Shown: positions 1-26,129 of the stretch, in pieces
How positions within the stretch are numbered: position 1 is the first letter of the stretch
Layout: the number at the start of each line of letters is the position of its first letter
NCBI RefSeq assembly: GCF_001949145.1
Contig: NW_019091384.1
Location: 584,584-610,713, forward strand
DNA length: 26,130 nucleotides
Origin: Acanthaster planci
Taxonomy: Eukaryota; Echinodermata; Asteroidea; Valvatida; Acanthasteridae
Reading direction: 5' to 3'
The notes under the pieces: generated by a model
Told to the model about the DNA's origin: nothing
What the model saw: the letters and a program-made list of their open reading frames with translations, nothing else
Databases searched by the model: none
Position numbers and translations under genes: made by a program

Positions 1-418
1 GTTCTCATTCGTACAGTTTCCTTCTTGCATAATACTTACTCATTAGAGCTTTCGTGATATTCCGCACTATTCACAAGTAGAGAAATGTCAGGAAAAACAA
101 GGCCAAAATGAGAAAATTCCCTCTAAAATGTTGGCTTCACTTCCAACTTCTGACTCTGTTACTTTGGAGGTACGTGAGAAAGACGAGCAAAAATTTGACA
201 GAAAATGGATTTTTATCGTTCGCAAGTTAGCGAAAGTTACTTTGAGTGTTTCGGTGTGGAAATAAGGGGCACACAGCTATATTTGAGCTTGATGTTGATC
301 GATTCCTTTTGGGGTCCACTGTTCGAGTCAAGAAACATTTTACTGGCTTTTGGCTGTAGTGGGATTCAGTGTACATACGCACAAACTAGCTGCGGGCATG
401 AACATACGTGACACGTAC
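1..418. other. Intron of the UNC93A-like gene; no further exon seen
   Basis: This should be intron following the phase-1 donor at 418. I looked on the minus strand for the conserved C-terminal UNC93 segment (ALYGVLF-like, then NYRLWE-like) and did not find it. The small open frames on the plus strand have no recognisable protein content. Confidence 0.6.
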
Positions 419-686
419 CTCGAATTTGCATTTGCCAGACTGCATCTCCCACGGACCATACGACGGCCAAAACAAACAAGTGCCATCTCTGTCTCTCTTC
501 AGGATCCCAGAGCACAGAAAAGACGAACGCTCCTTCAATTAGAGTTGCTGCAACCGTCAGCATGACCAGTCTGCTCACGTACTGCCTTAGCAATCCAAAG
601 ATGATGGTGAAAATGGCGTCGCTGGCTGCAAAGACTGCAATGATGTAACCAACGTCGTGAACGCCCTGTGTGCAGCTGACAAACGA
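419..686 (-). CDS. UNC93A-like: UNC93A-like exon 2
   Basis: Acceptor CCCCTACAG|TCG at 687/686 and donor CGAG|GTACGT at 419/418. The 268 nt encode residues 289-377 plus one base (phase 1). It starts SFVSCTQGVHDVGYI, the counterpart of the S-[YF]-V-[ST]-C-x-x-G-[IV]-x-x-[VI]-G-Y stretch in UNC93A, and ends VGDAVWQMQIR, matching the conserved DAVWQ region. The next family segment (ALYG...) should be in an exon to the left of this window. Confidence 0.9.
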
Positions 687-1657
687 CTGTAGGGGAAGTA
701 GGACCGTGTACAAATTAGATATGAATTCTTAGGCATTAAGCTTAACACTTAAATTTTCAAGAGCAAAATGTTGAAGGCAGCATTTAAGTTTACCTTTGTA
801 AAATCTCCCACAACGAATGAATAGTATGCACCAATAAAGACGGCGAAAGGCATGAGCATCAGCAGATGTGGCTCTCTCAAGGCGTGTAGTGTTGCCAGCC
901 AGTTGGACTGTTTCTGTTCGGCTGACAGATTCGCCGATACATGGTGGTAACAGGGTTTGACGTTGTCCATGAAGAACAGGCCGATGAGTGGAGCGAGAAT
1001 CAGGCCACTAGCCGCAAAGACGCCTAAAAATATCCTGATCAGGACCTCTGGTGGCCGGAGTGTACCTATCGTCTCTTCAGGTATCTCTGCACCACAGTCC
1101 CGCGCACCACAACAACTAGAACTGAAATTTGAACTGTCCAGGAGGCCCTCCTCTGATACGTGCCTTGTGAGGACTTGGGACAGAACAAATGTCGCAACAG
1201 TGTTCGATATCTGCCAGGACGCGTTTTGAAAGGCCATATACCGGCTCGTGAGAACTTCGGCGAGGCTGCTGCGTAACCCTGCCTTATTGACAGCAAGAGT
1301 ATTTAGCATTGTGGATATGGCCGCCCAACTAGGTCCCGTCCCCAGACCACAGAGGATTGCGGATGGGATGAGAATGAAAAACTTGGGATAGAAGTTGCTG
1401 GCAGCATTCAGCCCGTAAGCTACCGAACCTAAGATAAGTGTCTTCTTGGTTCCAAGTTTCTGTAGCATGACCGGTGATATCAAGAGACATGAGACGGTGA
1501 GTGCTGCATAAAAGCAGCTAAGACTTGCAAGGCCTAACCCCTTGGAATCATTCAAGCTGCTCTGAAGTGATTGCAAAGAACTGAAACTCAAAGAGTTCAG
1601 TCCAGACACTACACAGACCGCCACAACGTTTACAGTGTGTCTTCCAACGAACGCCAT
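419..1657 (-). CDS. UNC93A-like: UNC93A-like multi-pass membrane protein, 5' part (two exons)
   Basis: Two coding exons, 1657..794 and 686..419, are separated by a 107-bp phase-0 intron. Together they encode the first 377 residues of a UNC93/MFS-like protein; vertebrate UNC93A is about 450-460 residues, so roughly the last 80 residues are off the window. The start is the ATG at 1657, in good context (A at -3, G at +4); upstream in-frame sequence has only a GTG. Family marks are SLQSLQSSL at residues 27-35 at the end of the first hydrophobic helix, a cysteine-rich loop (SCCGARDC) near residues 188-198, and GDAVWQMQ near the end of exon 2. At least seven hydrophobic helices are visible. Related proteins include worm UNC-93, a regulatory subunit of the SUP-9 potassium channel, and UNC93B1, a Toll-receptor trafficking factor. 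The role of UNC93A itself is poorly defined, so function here is open. Confidence 0.9.
794..1657 (-). CDS. UNC93A-like: UNC93A-like exon 1 (288 codons)
   Basis: A single long coding exon. It ends in ...GDFTK with donor AAG|GTAAAC at 794/793, phase 0. It carries the N-terminal helix, SLQSLQSSL, the helices at about 41-64, 69-88 and 92-112, the cysteine-rich loop, and two further helices at about 217-240 and 266-284. An uninterrupted 864-nt exon suggests few introns in this half of the gene. Confidence 0.9.
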
Positions 1658-1690
1658 CTTAGTATGGCGCTGTGTGAGACACTGATCTTT

Positions 1691-1805
1691 CACAGTTCGC
1701 TCAGCTTACAAGTTACAGATCAAACTTTGAAGTTTGCCCGGACGTCCGCAGAGAGCATAATTCGCCCTGAAAGAGAGCAATTAATTTCATTACACAGTTC
1801 GCTCA
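1691..1805. repeat. 13-bp direct repeat upstream of the UNC93A-like start
   Basis: The 13-mer cacagttcgctca occurs at 1691-1703 and again at 1793-1805, 34 and 136 bp upstream of the ATG. It may be a small local duplication or a repeated binding site in the 5' UTR or promoter. No TATA box or other core promoter element is obvious. Confidence 0.4.
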
Positions 1806-2079
1806 TTGGATTGCTTATCTTTCATACAGGACAGGCATGTACTTGCCCGATTAACGTAGTTTGTTTCTAATATAACTGATCTCAGCAAGAGTTAGGTTCT
1901 ATATGATGAATGGAGCAAATGTTCTCCGACAAACCAGCCGCCAGGCTTTTTACGGAACTTTCGGATATCTAAACTCTATCACAAAAATTGTGGACGAAGT
2001 AAGTCACAACTACAGACGTTGGCCTTTCACTTATAATGTCATAATGATGCACACATGCGCTTACACTGAAAATTTTATG

Positions 2080-2154
2080 TAATCAGGGTGAAAAACTCGT
2101 CAAAAATGAGGCAAATATTAATGCAAGTATTTCCTCAGTTGACGAGTTTGATTA
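2080..2154. other. Long imperfect hairpin (possible structured RNA), about 420 bp upstream of UNC93A-like
   Basis: Paired arms: taatca (2080-2085) with tgatta (2149-2154); an 8-9 nt one-sided bulge; aactcgtcaa (2094-2103) with ttgacgagtt (2139-2148); a small internal loop; tgagg (2107-2111) with cctca (2133-2137); a bulged C at 2112; aaata (2113-2117) with tattt (2128-2132); terminal loop of 10 nt. That is about 26 base pairs in 75 nt, near pre-miRNA size. The large bulge at the base is unusual for a microRNA precursor, and the strand is not determined. Confidence 0.4.
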
Positions 2155-2624
2155 GGAGAATAACAAATTAAAATCGATGTATACGAACGGGTAAAGTTCC
2201 CGGACGGATTAAAATCAGTGGACAAATTTCAATAATGGGCTAATCTGCTTATCGTCAATTGGGGATTAGACGTCGTCATGAAGACGAAATAATTTTACAA
2301 GAAAAATTCTTTGACCAATCTCTTTAAACCTTATCGTTACCAAATCAAATTTGCCCAAGGTTTGACTTCTTTTGGCTTTACGAACTTTGGTTCCCGGGTT
2401 TCCTGCCCTCGCCAGGCTGAAATGTGAATATGGTTTGTATTTGTTTCAAGATTTGGAAATTTGTACAATTTGGGTTTGCTCAATGTTAATCAGAGATTTA
2501 AGTGAAAATGTCGATTGGAATCTTGTTTTCAGACTGTTATTTAAGTGTGATAACCTTGAAAGTGGCGTGTAATGTGACCAGTTAACATAGTCACGACAAT
2601 TGAAATCATTCAGAAAGACAAATT

Positions 2625-2711
2625 AATTTTCATGCATTATTGATCAATTCTCCTGCATTACTAATAAATTTGTTTTCTGCATTAATAGTTAATTTTCATG
2701 CATTACTAATC
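2625..2711. repeat. AT-rich minisatellite, about four degenerate units of 21-24 bp
   Basis: The motif aatttt-c-tgcatta-taat recurs about four times (starting near 2625, 2646, 2667 and 2691) with substitutions and small length changes. Confidence 0.55.
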
Positions 2712-5700
2712 GTTTGAGAAATTAGTCAAATAAGAAATTTTTTTCACGACTAATTATAATTATTCAGAATTACCCATACATGAAAGTTTATTAATTAATC
2801 AAAAAAAGACAGCGTGCATGAAGTTTTAGCCAACTGACTTAATACAATTTCCAGCGTACATAGGCATAGCGTCAAAAGCCATCTTATGAGCCACCCATTG
2901 AAATGCACTGGGGCTCGAAGTTCATGGAAAACTTCAAACATACCGATGAATACATTTTGATGTCACAGGCAAACTTTAGCCATTGCAATAAAACTGGTAA
3001 ATATCATAGTCGAACTTTAGACAAGCTAACAAAAATGATAAATATGATAACACATTTTCAGTCGAACATAATTATCAGAATGGTACTTTACACAATTTGA
3101 GAATATGCCTCCCCAGGGTGTACTAGGCCTACTTATGGTTTCATTTTATATTAACCTGACTATAGAGTTTAATTTCCCCTTTTCCATGAATAATAAGAGA
3201 GGGGCCTCAAATTTAAATCAGCTCATCAGTGGGCTTTTATATCACTCGTTTGCTCTCATGAACTTTGTTGATATTTCATGGATACAAAGGGAACTGTGAC
3301 CACAATAGACTTATTGTTTTTCTGTTAGGCAAACATGTCAAACTAGCAACCCTGCGGATATTGAGGAATTGACCCGTCTACAACTGAGCGATGGGCAATA
3401 TCTTAATAAACCACCGTATCTGAATCCCAAGAAACTGTTTCAAGGACATGCATGGTGAACAAAATTTCTCCTCCTTGAGTTAACTCGTGCATACGACTTC
3501 TATGAGGGCAACCCTTATTTCTATTCGACGGTGTTCCAATCTGTTTTCACTTTGAAGAAGGGAGGGTCGGTCGGTAGGTCGAAAAAATTCTATGTTGCCA
3601 CCATACAGATGACTGAGTAAACCAGGCAAAATGCACACTAGTAGTTGAGGGGGTCTTACTGGCATCTTTCTAGTCCAACATGTTTGAAAGACTTCTGTGC
3701 CTACGTGCAATTCAAGTCATGTCTAATTTGGAGTAGGGCCTATAAAGATATGGAATTCCATAAGATATCGACTGTCAGCTGCGTTGATGTTTAGGCGAAA
3801 TCGTATCGCAAATGTAGGCTACATTTGCAGTGCAGTTTTTGTACAGGGCCTCACACCATCCTATTTTATAGGCAAGGTCCCCTCAGGATCGGTAGAAAAA
3901 AAGGGCCTTTTGGTGATGTCGGGAGTCGAAAAGGTTGGGTAGTAACACAGAAATTAAAAAGGGCGCCCAATTACCCTAGTATACCTTAAAAGCCTTTTCT
4001 ATACTTGTTCTTACTCCTGTTTTGTTTTCATTCATGTCCTAATATATGCATATCGATAAGCGAGGTGATCCACTAGTGGCTATATACCCTCCACCCCCCC
4101 CCCGAAACTCGAATTCTCTCACGTATGTTGATCGTCCGAGTCGCTCGATGAGTTCATGTGGTCCGCACTTCGACCGATAGGCAACTCTCTGTCTTCTCCG
4201 TGTATATAGTCACTTCGATTGTAAAAGCTGCATACAGAGAGAGTTGCGACGTGAGTGTCCCAATGCCTCACTACCCGGGAACACAACTCCACATGATTTT
4301 TTTCCGTGGGCGGGTGCGTAAGAATACTGCAAAGTAATCAGCCATTTTCGTTCTATGCAAAGTCTGAAGATGGCGCCCACTCCCTTTTATGTACAGTTCT
4401 GCCGAGAGGTTTACAACAGCGCCGCCAATAATCATTACAACACTCGCCATGCTCTCTTTTAATGTAAGAACTTTTGAAAATGTACACAATTTTACGAAAA
4501 ATAGACATGAAATGAAATTGATGCATCGGAATTCTGCTTTGAACGCTTGCCTCAAGAGTTGCAAAGCCACAGATCATAAACCACCCAAAACCTGCAACCT
4601 TGAATTCCGACTCTTAGGCCTAAATGTAATTCTGTGGACCGTACCGTATTTCTTTTTTACTCACCCAGTGTAGACAATGTGAAAACGTAAACTACCAACG
4701 GATATGTCATAAATAATCTAAATGTCGTTACTGTTACATGTTATTTGCATCTTTAGACAAAATAAACCATGAAATTTAGACAATCGTTAATTATTTTGGC
4801 TGCAAATACTGTCCCATGCTGAAGCATTTCAAAAAATAGGTTGACACTTTTAAAGAACAGTAACGGACCAGAAGTTTTAAAGTATCAAAACTGGCGTACC
4901 AGACCACACCAGAATCATACTCCATGAGTATTTTCTCCGTCATCGAGGGCGGGTTTATTCTTTTTTCATAGCATGCAGTGCATGCTGGATCAGCAACACT
5001 AAAATCCCGCTTCAAATTCATCAGTTGCACAACCCCTAGCTTAAAATTCCACTCACAAATTGGATTTAAACCGTTGATAAAAGGAAAGTCGAATCTTCAG
5101 CTGCTACAAAACTTCTTTATAATTATGTTTAATGATCTGAGTGGGTCTGTGGTACAGTCATACCAAGTGTGATGACAGTAATCGCTAACTGTGAGAACGT
5201 GATCACGCACCTTTTATTACCCGTGTCAACGAATTCATCAATTGAAATCGCACATATACGTACAAAATATGTAGCTCTACGCTTGAAGGGCTAAAAGGAA
5301 GGACCCAGCCGGGTGGATGCCAATGTCTCACTACTGGTTATCCAGGTTGGACGATGTATTCATTTACACCACGACTGCACGCGTCCATTGGGCCAACTGC
5401 TTGTCGAAAGCATATAAAATGGCCCAAGTAGCCTCAAACCTGGTTTTAAACGCATGAATTCTGCCGCATAGGCCTGTGCCTAAAATGAAAACAAATCGTC
5501 TCTTTAAACCGATGTACACACACCACACTTAAAAACGTGCAGTTCAATACCGTTAATGCAAAATGTGCAGTTTAAGGCAGAAATTGTTGCCACCTAAGAC
5601 TGAATATTTCTGCAAACTCTTGGCCGACAGTACAAGATGCTGGTCAGTGTTGGTATTAAAACTGAGGAAGGGTCTAACACTCTATTTTGCCAATGACTAC

Positions 5701-5750
5701 AAGTTAACACCCTAAAAAGTTCACAACAATTTTCAATATCTGAATATGTT
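2712..5750. other. Intergenic DNA with no supported gene
   Basis: No splice-flanked conserved reading frame was found on either strand. Short open frames (longest about 99 codons near 4271-4570) overlap each other on opposite strands and show no recognisable domain. A C11-type run lies near 4094 and a small palindrome (agcatgc-agt-gcatgct) at 4970-4986. A weak inverted repeat (gcaactctct... with ...agagagttgc) lies near 4171-4244. Confidence 0.5.
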
Positions 5751-5752
5751 TT

Positions 5753-6300
5753 GCTCGCTTACCGAATATTCGAGTATTATTCTCGGAATTTCAATATTCG
5801 AATGCAAAATTCATGACAAGGAAGGGAGTATTTTCTTTTGTTTTAAATGAAGAACGACGGAGATCTTACAACCCAAAAGAATTATTGATTACACAATTGA
5901 AAAGGAACAGAAATTTTCAACAGGGCAAGAAGTGTTGTTCCTCTCTTAAATCTTGCTAAATTGTGGCTGGAGATACTCTAGACGTGAGAATCTATTATAG
6001 TGATTATAAAGTACAACTGTGTGTTTCCAAGGATGGGGGTTTGAGTAGGTTCGAGTCCCACCCGAGTACGTTTGTGGGTTTTTTTTTCACAAGCCTTCGG
6101 GGGTAAACACAGAGTATACAGTGTTATAATACACGCCGGGCCGGGCAAAAACCCAAAATTAATTTATAATTGTGTACATTATTGCAGCTGATTTTGTGTA
6201 CGGTTCAACCATCAACAATCTGCCGGTAGATAAGACCAAATATTTGGATATTCGATCAAATTAAAGGTTGAATATTCGCATCGTGAATTATTCAAGTTAA
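5753..6300. repeat. Possible AT-rich element with ATTCGAATATTCG-like ends
   Basis: Both ends of this block are rich in gaatattcg and its complement (5763-5808 and 6237-6295), in roughly inverted arrangement. In between, at 6048-6058, is ggttcgagtcc, which fits the RNA polymerase III B box, followed by a T-run. This may be a non-autonomous transposon containing or beside a tRNA-derived SINE. Boundaries and class are uncertain. Confidence 0.3.
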
Positions 6301-6478
6301 CTAGGCGCTAGTTTCCACCGAAAGCTTCGGTCAGGTTATTTTACGTACACGAGAAAAACTGAAGGCCTAAAAGTTTACACTGTCATTTGCCGCAAAATGC
6401 ACTATGAGGTATCTCGCGGTAGAATTTATATGGATTTTAAAGATTAAAGAAAATCACATTTTACTTTCTTGTAATTCG

Positions 6479-6503
6479 ACACCTGATGACGTCATCATGG
6501 TGT
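6479..6503. promoter_or_regulatory. CRE/ATF-type palindrome in intergenic DNA
   Basis: A perfect 14-bp palindrome, TGATGACGTCATCA (6484-6497), contains the full TGACGTCA cAMP-response element core. Flanking acacc (6479-6483) and ggtgt (6499-6503) extend the symmetry with one extra base. It lies between the two genes, about 3 kb past the ABCC stop and 4.8 kb upstream of the UNC93A-like start. Binding is not shown; it could be chance. Confidence 0.35.
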
Positions 6504-6628
6504 GGCAAGTACAACTCGGTATGAGGGCTATGTTTACATTATCAAGTTAATGTATTGTACAATGTTGAAAAAATGGTCCAGATATTTTTTTTAAGAGTAA
6601 AAATAGTAAGAGGGGGAAACACTAAGGT

Positions 6629-6674
6629 GAAATCGAGAGATTTCAAATAGGTGATAAGTTGAGCCTTATCACCT
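6629..6674. other. Two consecutive short perfect hairpins
   Basis: gaaatc-gaga-gatttc (6629-6644) is followed after 4 nt by aggtgataag / cttatcacct (arms 6649-6658 and 6665-6674, 6-nt loop). No known RNA family is recognised. Confidence 0.35.
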
Positions 6675-7258
6675 TATGATGGCTGTCTCGAAAGAAAAAA
6701 ACTCCACCCCCATTCTTTCAAAACCCCAGACGCTAAACAAGTTCAGTTTTTACTTGGCCAAATGGTTGGTTCAGTTAGTGAACTGTAGATTTATCATCTT
6801 TGGTGGGGGAAATGACATCAAATCAAGAGTCAGTTTGTTTGATTCTTGATCACTCATTTATTTGCAAAATTTAACTTTACAGAGATGTCATGGTATTGAT
6901 TAAATTAAATTGATTCATAAAATTCTGTCTTTCTCTGTGGTGTTTAATTTTTAAATTAAATTTTAAATAGGCCCTACCTCCAGTTTCATGATTTAACTTG
7001 CACCTTTTCGGCTCACTTCTTTAGCTGCACAACAGACAATTGTAACATTACATCTGGCTTGATCATTTCACAGCAATGATTCTCCCGTGTACAAAAGCAG
7101 ACAAGTAACTGGTAATGTTTTATGGTTGTTAATTATGCTGTTGGTTTTTCGGTAATAAAGTATCCCTCATGTTTCAAGGTTGTGTTACATTTATTTTCGT
7201 TTATTCCAAAAATTCAGCTCTTTTCACACCCGGATACAATTTTTTACCCAAAGTTACA
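6675..7258. other. AT-rich intergenic DNA, nothing recognised
   Basis: No open frame or repeat of note, apart from a small inverted repeat (atcaaga / tcttgat near 6822-6848) and AT-rich runs around 6900-6970. Confidence 0.5.
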
Positions 7259-7270
7259 GTAGTTTTGCTA

Positions 7271-7442
7271 TTATGACTGCAGTGGCATAACTAGGCCTAA
7301 GTGTCCAGGGGGAGGCACCCCAGGGGTGCACAAATTTTTTCAAGGGGGCACCAGGAGCAAATAAGCTGCAGCTGTATAGCTATACATGTATAAATTCAAC
7401 AGAAATTATTCACACATTTCCAATGGGGGCACCCCCCCCATA
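7271..7442. repeat. G-run/C-run palindromic repeat block
   Basis: Contains ccaggggg-aggcaccccaggggtgc near 7307-7329, then agggggcacc near 7343, then a gggggc-acccccccc palindrome at 7425-7439. The same kind of G-run then C-run occurs at 8666-8694, 8978-9005 and 14773-14808, suggesting a dispersed family in this genome. Confidence 0.4.
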
Positions 7443-7445
7443 GTA

Positions 7446-8088
7446 ACACTACTGTATGAATTATAGGATTATCTAATACAAATTTGGCCTAAATCATGAA
7501 AGACAGATATTTATAAACAATGAAGTGAGTCAAATTACAACTCATGCACAAATGTAAGGTGACTTTTTAACTTCTTGTGGGCAATGACTCATCCATGAAC
7601 AACATAAACTGCTTCAAAATGCACCACGATGTGCAAAAAAGTAATCTTGCATTGATTTTCGCCAGGATCAAATTCTTTACTATTACAAAACTTGTGGAGT
7701 TTAGAAATTGAAATTTCAGTCAATTACAACAGCATATAAAGGTAAAAAATAATGCAGATTTTAAATAGTAAAAGTACATGCAATAAAATATTAAAAATCT
7801 AAGTAAAATAAAATTGATCATACAGATTACCTGTACAAAATAACAGTACTTCTGACAATATGGAGTTCCAAACAACTTTTCACATACAATGTTTAAAATC
7901 CTCATTATGCAAAATATGTGTATAATTTTTTTTCGAAGCATGTGATAACATTCTGATTCAAACTACACGGTATCATGGGATAATGATGGAGAACCATTAA
8001 AAGTGCAACAACCCTTTTGTTGGTGAATACATTACAGTAGTCTCCATTAACAACTTCTGCTGTATGGCAACTTTAAATAGTTTATACC
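7446..8088. other. AT-rich intergenic DNA, nothing recognised
   Basis: Short open frames of up to about 80 codons on both strands are AT-rich and phenylalanine/isoleucine-heavy. That is typical of random reading of AT-rich DNA. No feature is supported. Confidence 0.5.
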
Positions 8089-8480
8089 TACAGTTGTGCT
8101 CAAAAGTATTCATACCCTTTGGAAAATAACTCACTTCTCTAAATTCTTCATTTATAAAAGCTATTATGTTGGTACTTCCACTATATCTTTTGTCGAATTG
8201 TTGCAATACACAAACCCACATGTGTTGGCTGAACTTCTTTTGCATACTAATAGATACGGCCGGGGGTTCTTTTTTTGCTCCTGTTCAAAAGTTTTCATAC
8301 CCCAGGTTTACATAGTCCATTGTCTTTTCCTAATAGTCAATAGTATAGCCTTTGTTCTTGATGACTGCCTCAAGACAGTTCCTATAACTGTCCACAAGCT
8401 TTCTGCATGTCTCCTATGATATGTTGGTCCACTCTTCCTTGGCTAAAGCCTACAGCTGGGTCAGGTTGGATGGTCTCCTC
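8089..8480 (-). mobile_element. Degraded Tc1/mariner-like transposon, 3' end
   Basis: A TA dinucleotide at 8089-8090 is followed by cagttgtgctcaaaagtatt, a typical Tc1-family inverted-repeat terminus. A second similar direct repeat (gttcaaaagttttcatacc) begins near 8283, about 185 bp inward, giving the IR/DR arrangement known from Tc1-like elements such as Sleeping Beauty. The minus strand from about 8455 to 8330 then encodes the end of a Tc1 transposase. The outer left end is not seen; the element fades into another repeat near 8480. TA is the expected target duplication. Confidence 0.85.
8330..8455 (-). pseudogene. Tc1-like transposase C-terminal remnant
   Basis: Reading the minus strand gives ALAKEEWTNIS, a stop, then ETCRKLVDSYRNCLEAVIKN followed by KGYTIDY and the terminal stop at 8330-8332. 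This matches the conserved C-terminus of Tc1-like transposases (EEW-x-x-I, then C-x-x-LV-x-SY-x-x-x-L-x-x-VI-x-x-KG-x-x-T-x-Y). Two premature stops (one before ALAKEEW, one after TNIS) show it is dead. Confidence 0.85.
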
Positions 8481-8484
8481 AGTA

Positions 8485-9010
8485 TCATTATCAGAAAAGT
8501 AATAATAGTACAGTAATAATATTGTGTACTGCTTACATAGTGTTTAAAAGCTTGTACACAGCTTTGATGGCTCAAAGTTTATAGGTAATCGATGAGATTA
8601 GCACATGTACATGGGAATATCTTTAACCCTCAAAAAGCCTGGTTATTTTGGCCCATCTTACAGCTGGGGGGGGGGGGATCTGGCCCCCCCCCCGACCTAT
8701 GCTATGCCTTGTTCAATTTTGTTGAAACTTGGCATACATGTAATGAGCTACAATGCCTAAGGTGCTCAGTTGAGGAATCCTTGGTGTCATTACCAGAAAA
8801 GTTAATAGTAATAATTGTGTACCGCTTACGTATTGTTCAACAGCTTGTCCATTTTCCATGTGCTTAGCTTTGATGGCTCAGAGTTTATAGGCCATCAGTG
8901 CACTTAGTACATATTCTCTGCGGGGAAATATCTTTAACCCTCCAAAACACCTGGTTATTTTAACCCCTCTCATAGCTGGGGGGGGAAGATTCTGGCACCC
9001 CCCCCAAGAA
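8485..9010. repeat. Direct duplication of a block of about 300 bp carrying G-run/C-run palindromes
   Basis: Copy A runs from tcattatcagaaaag (8485) and copy B from tcattaccagaaaag (8787), offset about 302 bp. Shared landmarks in the same order are agctttgatggctca, agtttatagg, atatctttaaccct, ctggttatttt, and a G-run then C-run. In copy A there are 13 G at 8666-8678 and 10 C at 8685-8694; in copy B 8 G at 8978-8985 and 8 C at 8998-9005. The copies differ by scattered changes, so the duplication is not recent. Confidence 0.7.
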
Positions 9011-9151
9011 CCCGGCTGTACCCTGCTCACTTTTGTTAAAACTCTTGAAAACTCTTAAAGGTTCAGCTTCCAGAAAATGTGCACTATGGCAATATTAGAA
9101 AAAATGTCCAGGGGGATGGATCCTTCCCACCCCCGGCTCTTTTAGGGTTAA
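8623..9151. mobile_element. Candidate TTAA-flanked foldback element
   Basis: TTAACCCTcaaaaagcc (from 8623) is mirrored by ggctcttttagggTTAA (ending at 9151), giving inverted ends bounded by TTAA. TTAA plus CCC is the typical piggyBac-type terminus. It overlaps the 300-bp duplication, which itself contains a second internal TTAACCCTcc copy in direct orientation. Boundaries are tentative. Confidence 0.35.
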
Positions 9152-9508
9152 AGGAATAATTATGAATTAGTTTTGAAGATTCCTTTTCTCTTATGCCAGT
9201 GTTCAATGCCTGGCCATTATTTGATCAAGTCACATGATCATACCATGTACAGGTAATCAGATCATGCCCACATTGCGACTGTTACAAAGACAAAATGATG
9301 TAACAGTATGAGAGCAGTGCAATAAGAAAGGATGTCAAAAACAATTTTACTTTGTCAAAAAGCTGGCACAATGCTTAGGCCATGACTAGGAGGGGGTCTT
9401 TTTAAAGCATTACGACCTTGTGACCAGAATCAACTCCGTGCAGGTTATACCATTGCCTTCAAATCACGACTAGCGAGCCCTGTGGCCATGTCTCATCACC
9501 TGATTGAA
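9152..9508 (-). other. 3' flank (probable 3' UTR) of the ABCC gene
   Basis: Sequence just past the ABCC stop codon. I find no AATAAA or ATTAAA on the minus strand within about 350 nt, so the poly(A) site is not placed. The transcript may run into the duplicated repeat to the left. Confidence 0.4.
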
Positions 9509-25402
<15,894 letters not shown>

Positions 25403-25973
25403 CTGAAAAATGAAAATGCTAGAAGGTCAAACCAACTATTTCAAATTGATCCCCTCCACTTTACATGTGCCAGACGGTATATCATCCATAAAGGGTATAG
25501 GCAGATAACTCGCTGAATTAGGTGGTATCTTTTATAATTATCAGCTATCACTGACATGAATGGGCAAAGAGATTATCATTTATAAGAAGAGAGAAAACAT
25601 GCTGCTAAAAGTGGTGTTGAAATATGAACATGAAAATATTCCCAGTTGCCTAATGTGAACCCCCATTGCCAAGGTAAATCTTGAAAGAAACCTTCCCAAA
25701 TCTTCTATTGTGCAGAGAAACCAATGTCAACATTCTGAGTCACTTCAACCTTCAAGGGGTGTCAAGCCCCATGCGAAGTAACAGACCATTCTTCAATACC
25801 AGCATTAATCACTTCAATGGGTTATCCATCAATTAAAGGACCCCGCAAAATAAAAAACAGATGCACTAAAAGGGAAATACTCAATGATTGAAAACCAACT
25901 TTAAGTGAATAGAACTGTTTTCTGTCCTCAAGCATGTCAAGTTTCCCTATGTGCTTTGTCTCTCTTAAGCATG
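25403..25973 (-). other. Intron upstream of exon a; no TMD1 exon seen
   Basis: The exon encoding the end of the first transmembrane domain should precede exon a on the transcript. I found no hydrophobic, splice-flanked frame here, so it must be farther right. Confidence 0.5.
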
Positions 25974-26129
25974 AAGATTTCACCGTCCAACCTGCTACTG
26001 ACACTTCACTTTAATACCCATCAAGATTTCACCGTCCAACCTGCTACTGACACTTCACTTTAATACCCATCAAGATTTCACCGTCCAACCTGCTACTGAC
26101 ACTTCACTTTAATACCCATCAAGATTTCA
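25974..26129. repeat. 49-bp tandem repeat, about 3.2 copies, running to the window edge
   Basis: Units start at 25974, 26023, 26072 and 26121 with aagatttcaccgtccaacc (the last is cut). The complete copies look identical apart from bases preceding the first unit. The final base (26130) departs from the unit, so the array may end right here. Confidence 0.9.

Noticed and set aside
1658-1693. An upstream extension of the UNC93A-like frame to 1693 as the true start
   Set aside because: The codon at 1693 is GTG, not ATG. The ATG at 1657 has a good start context and gives an N-terminus of about the expected length before SLQSLQSSL.
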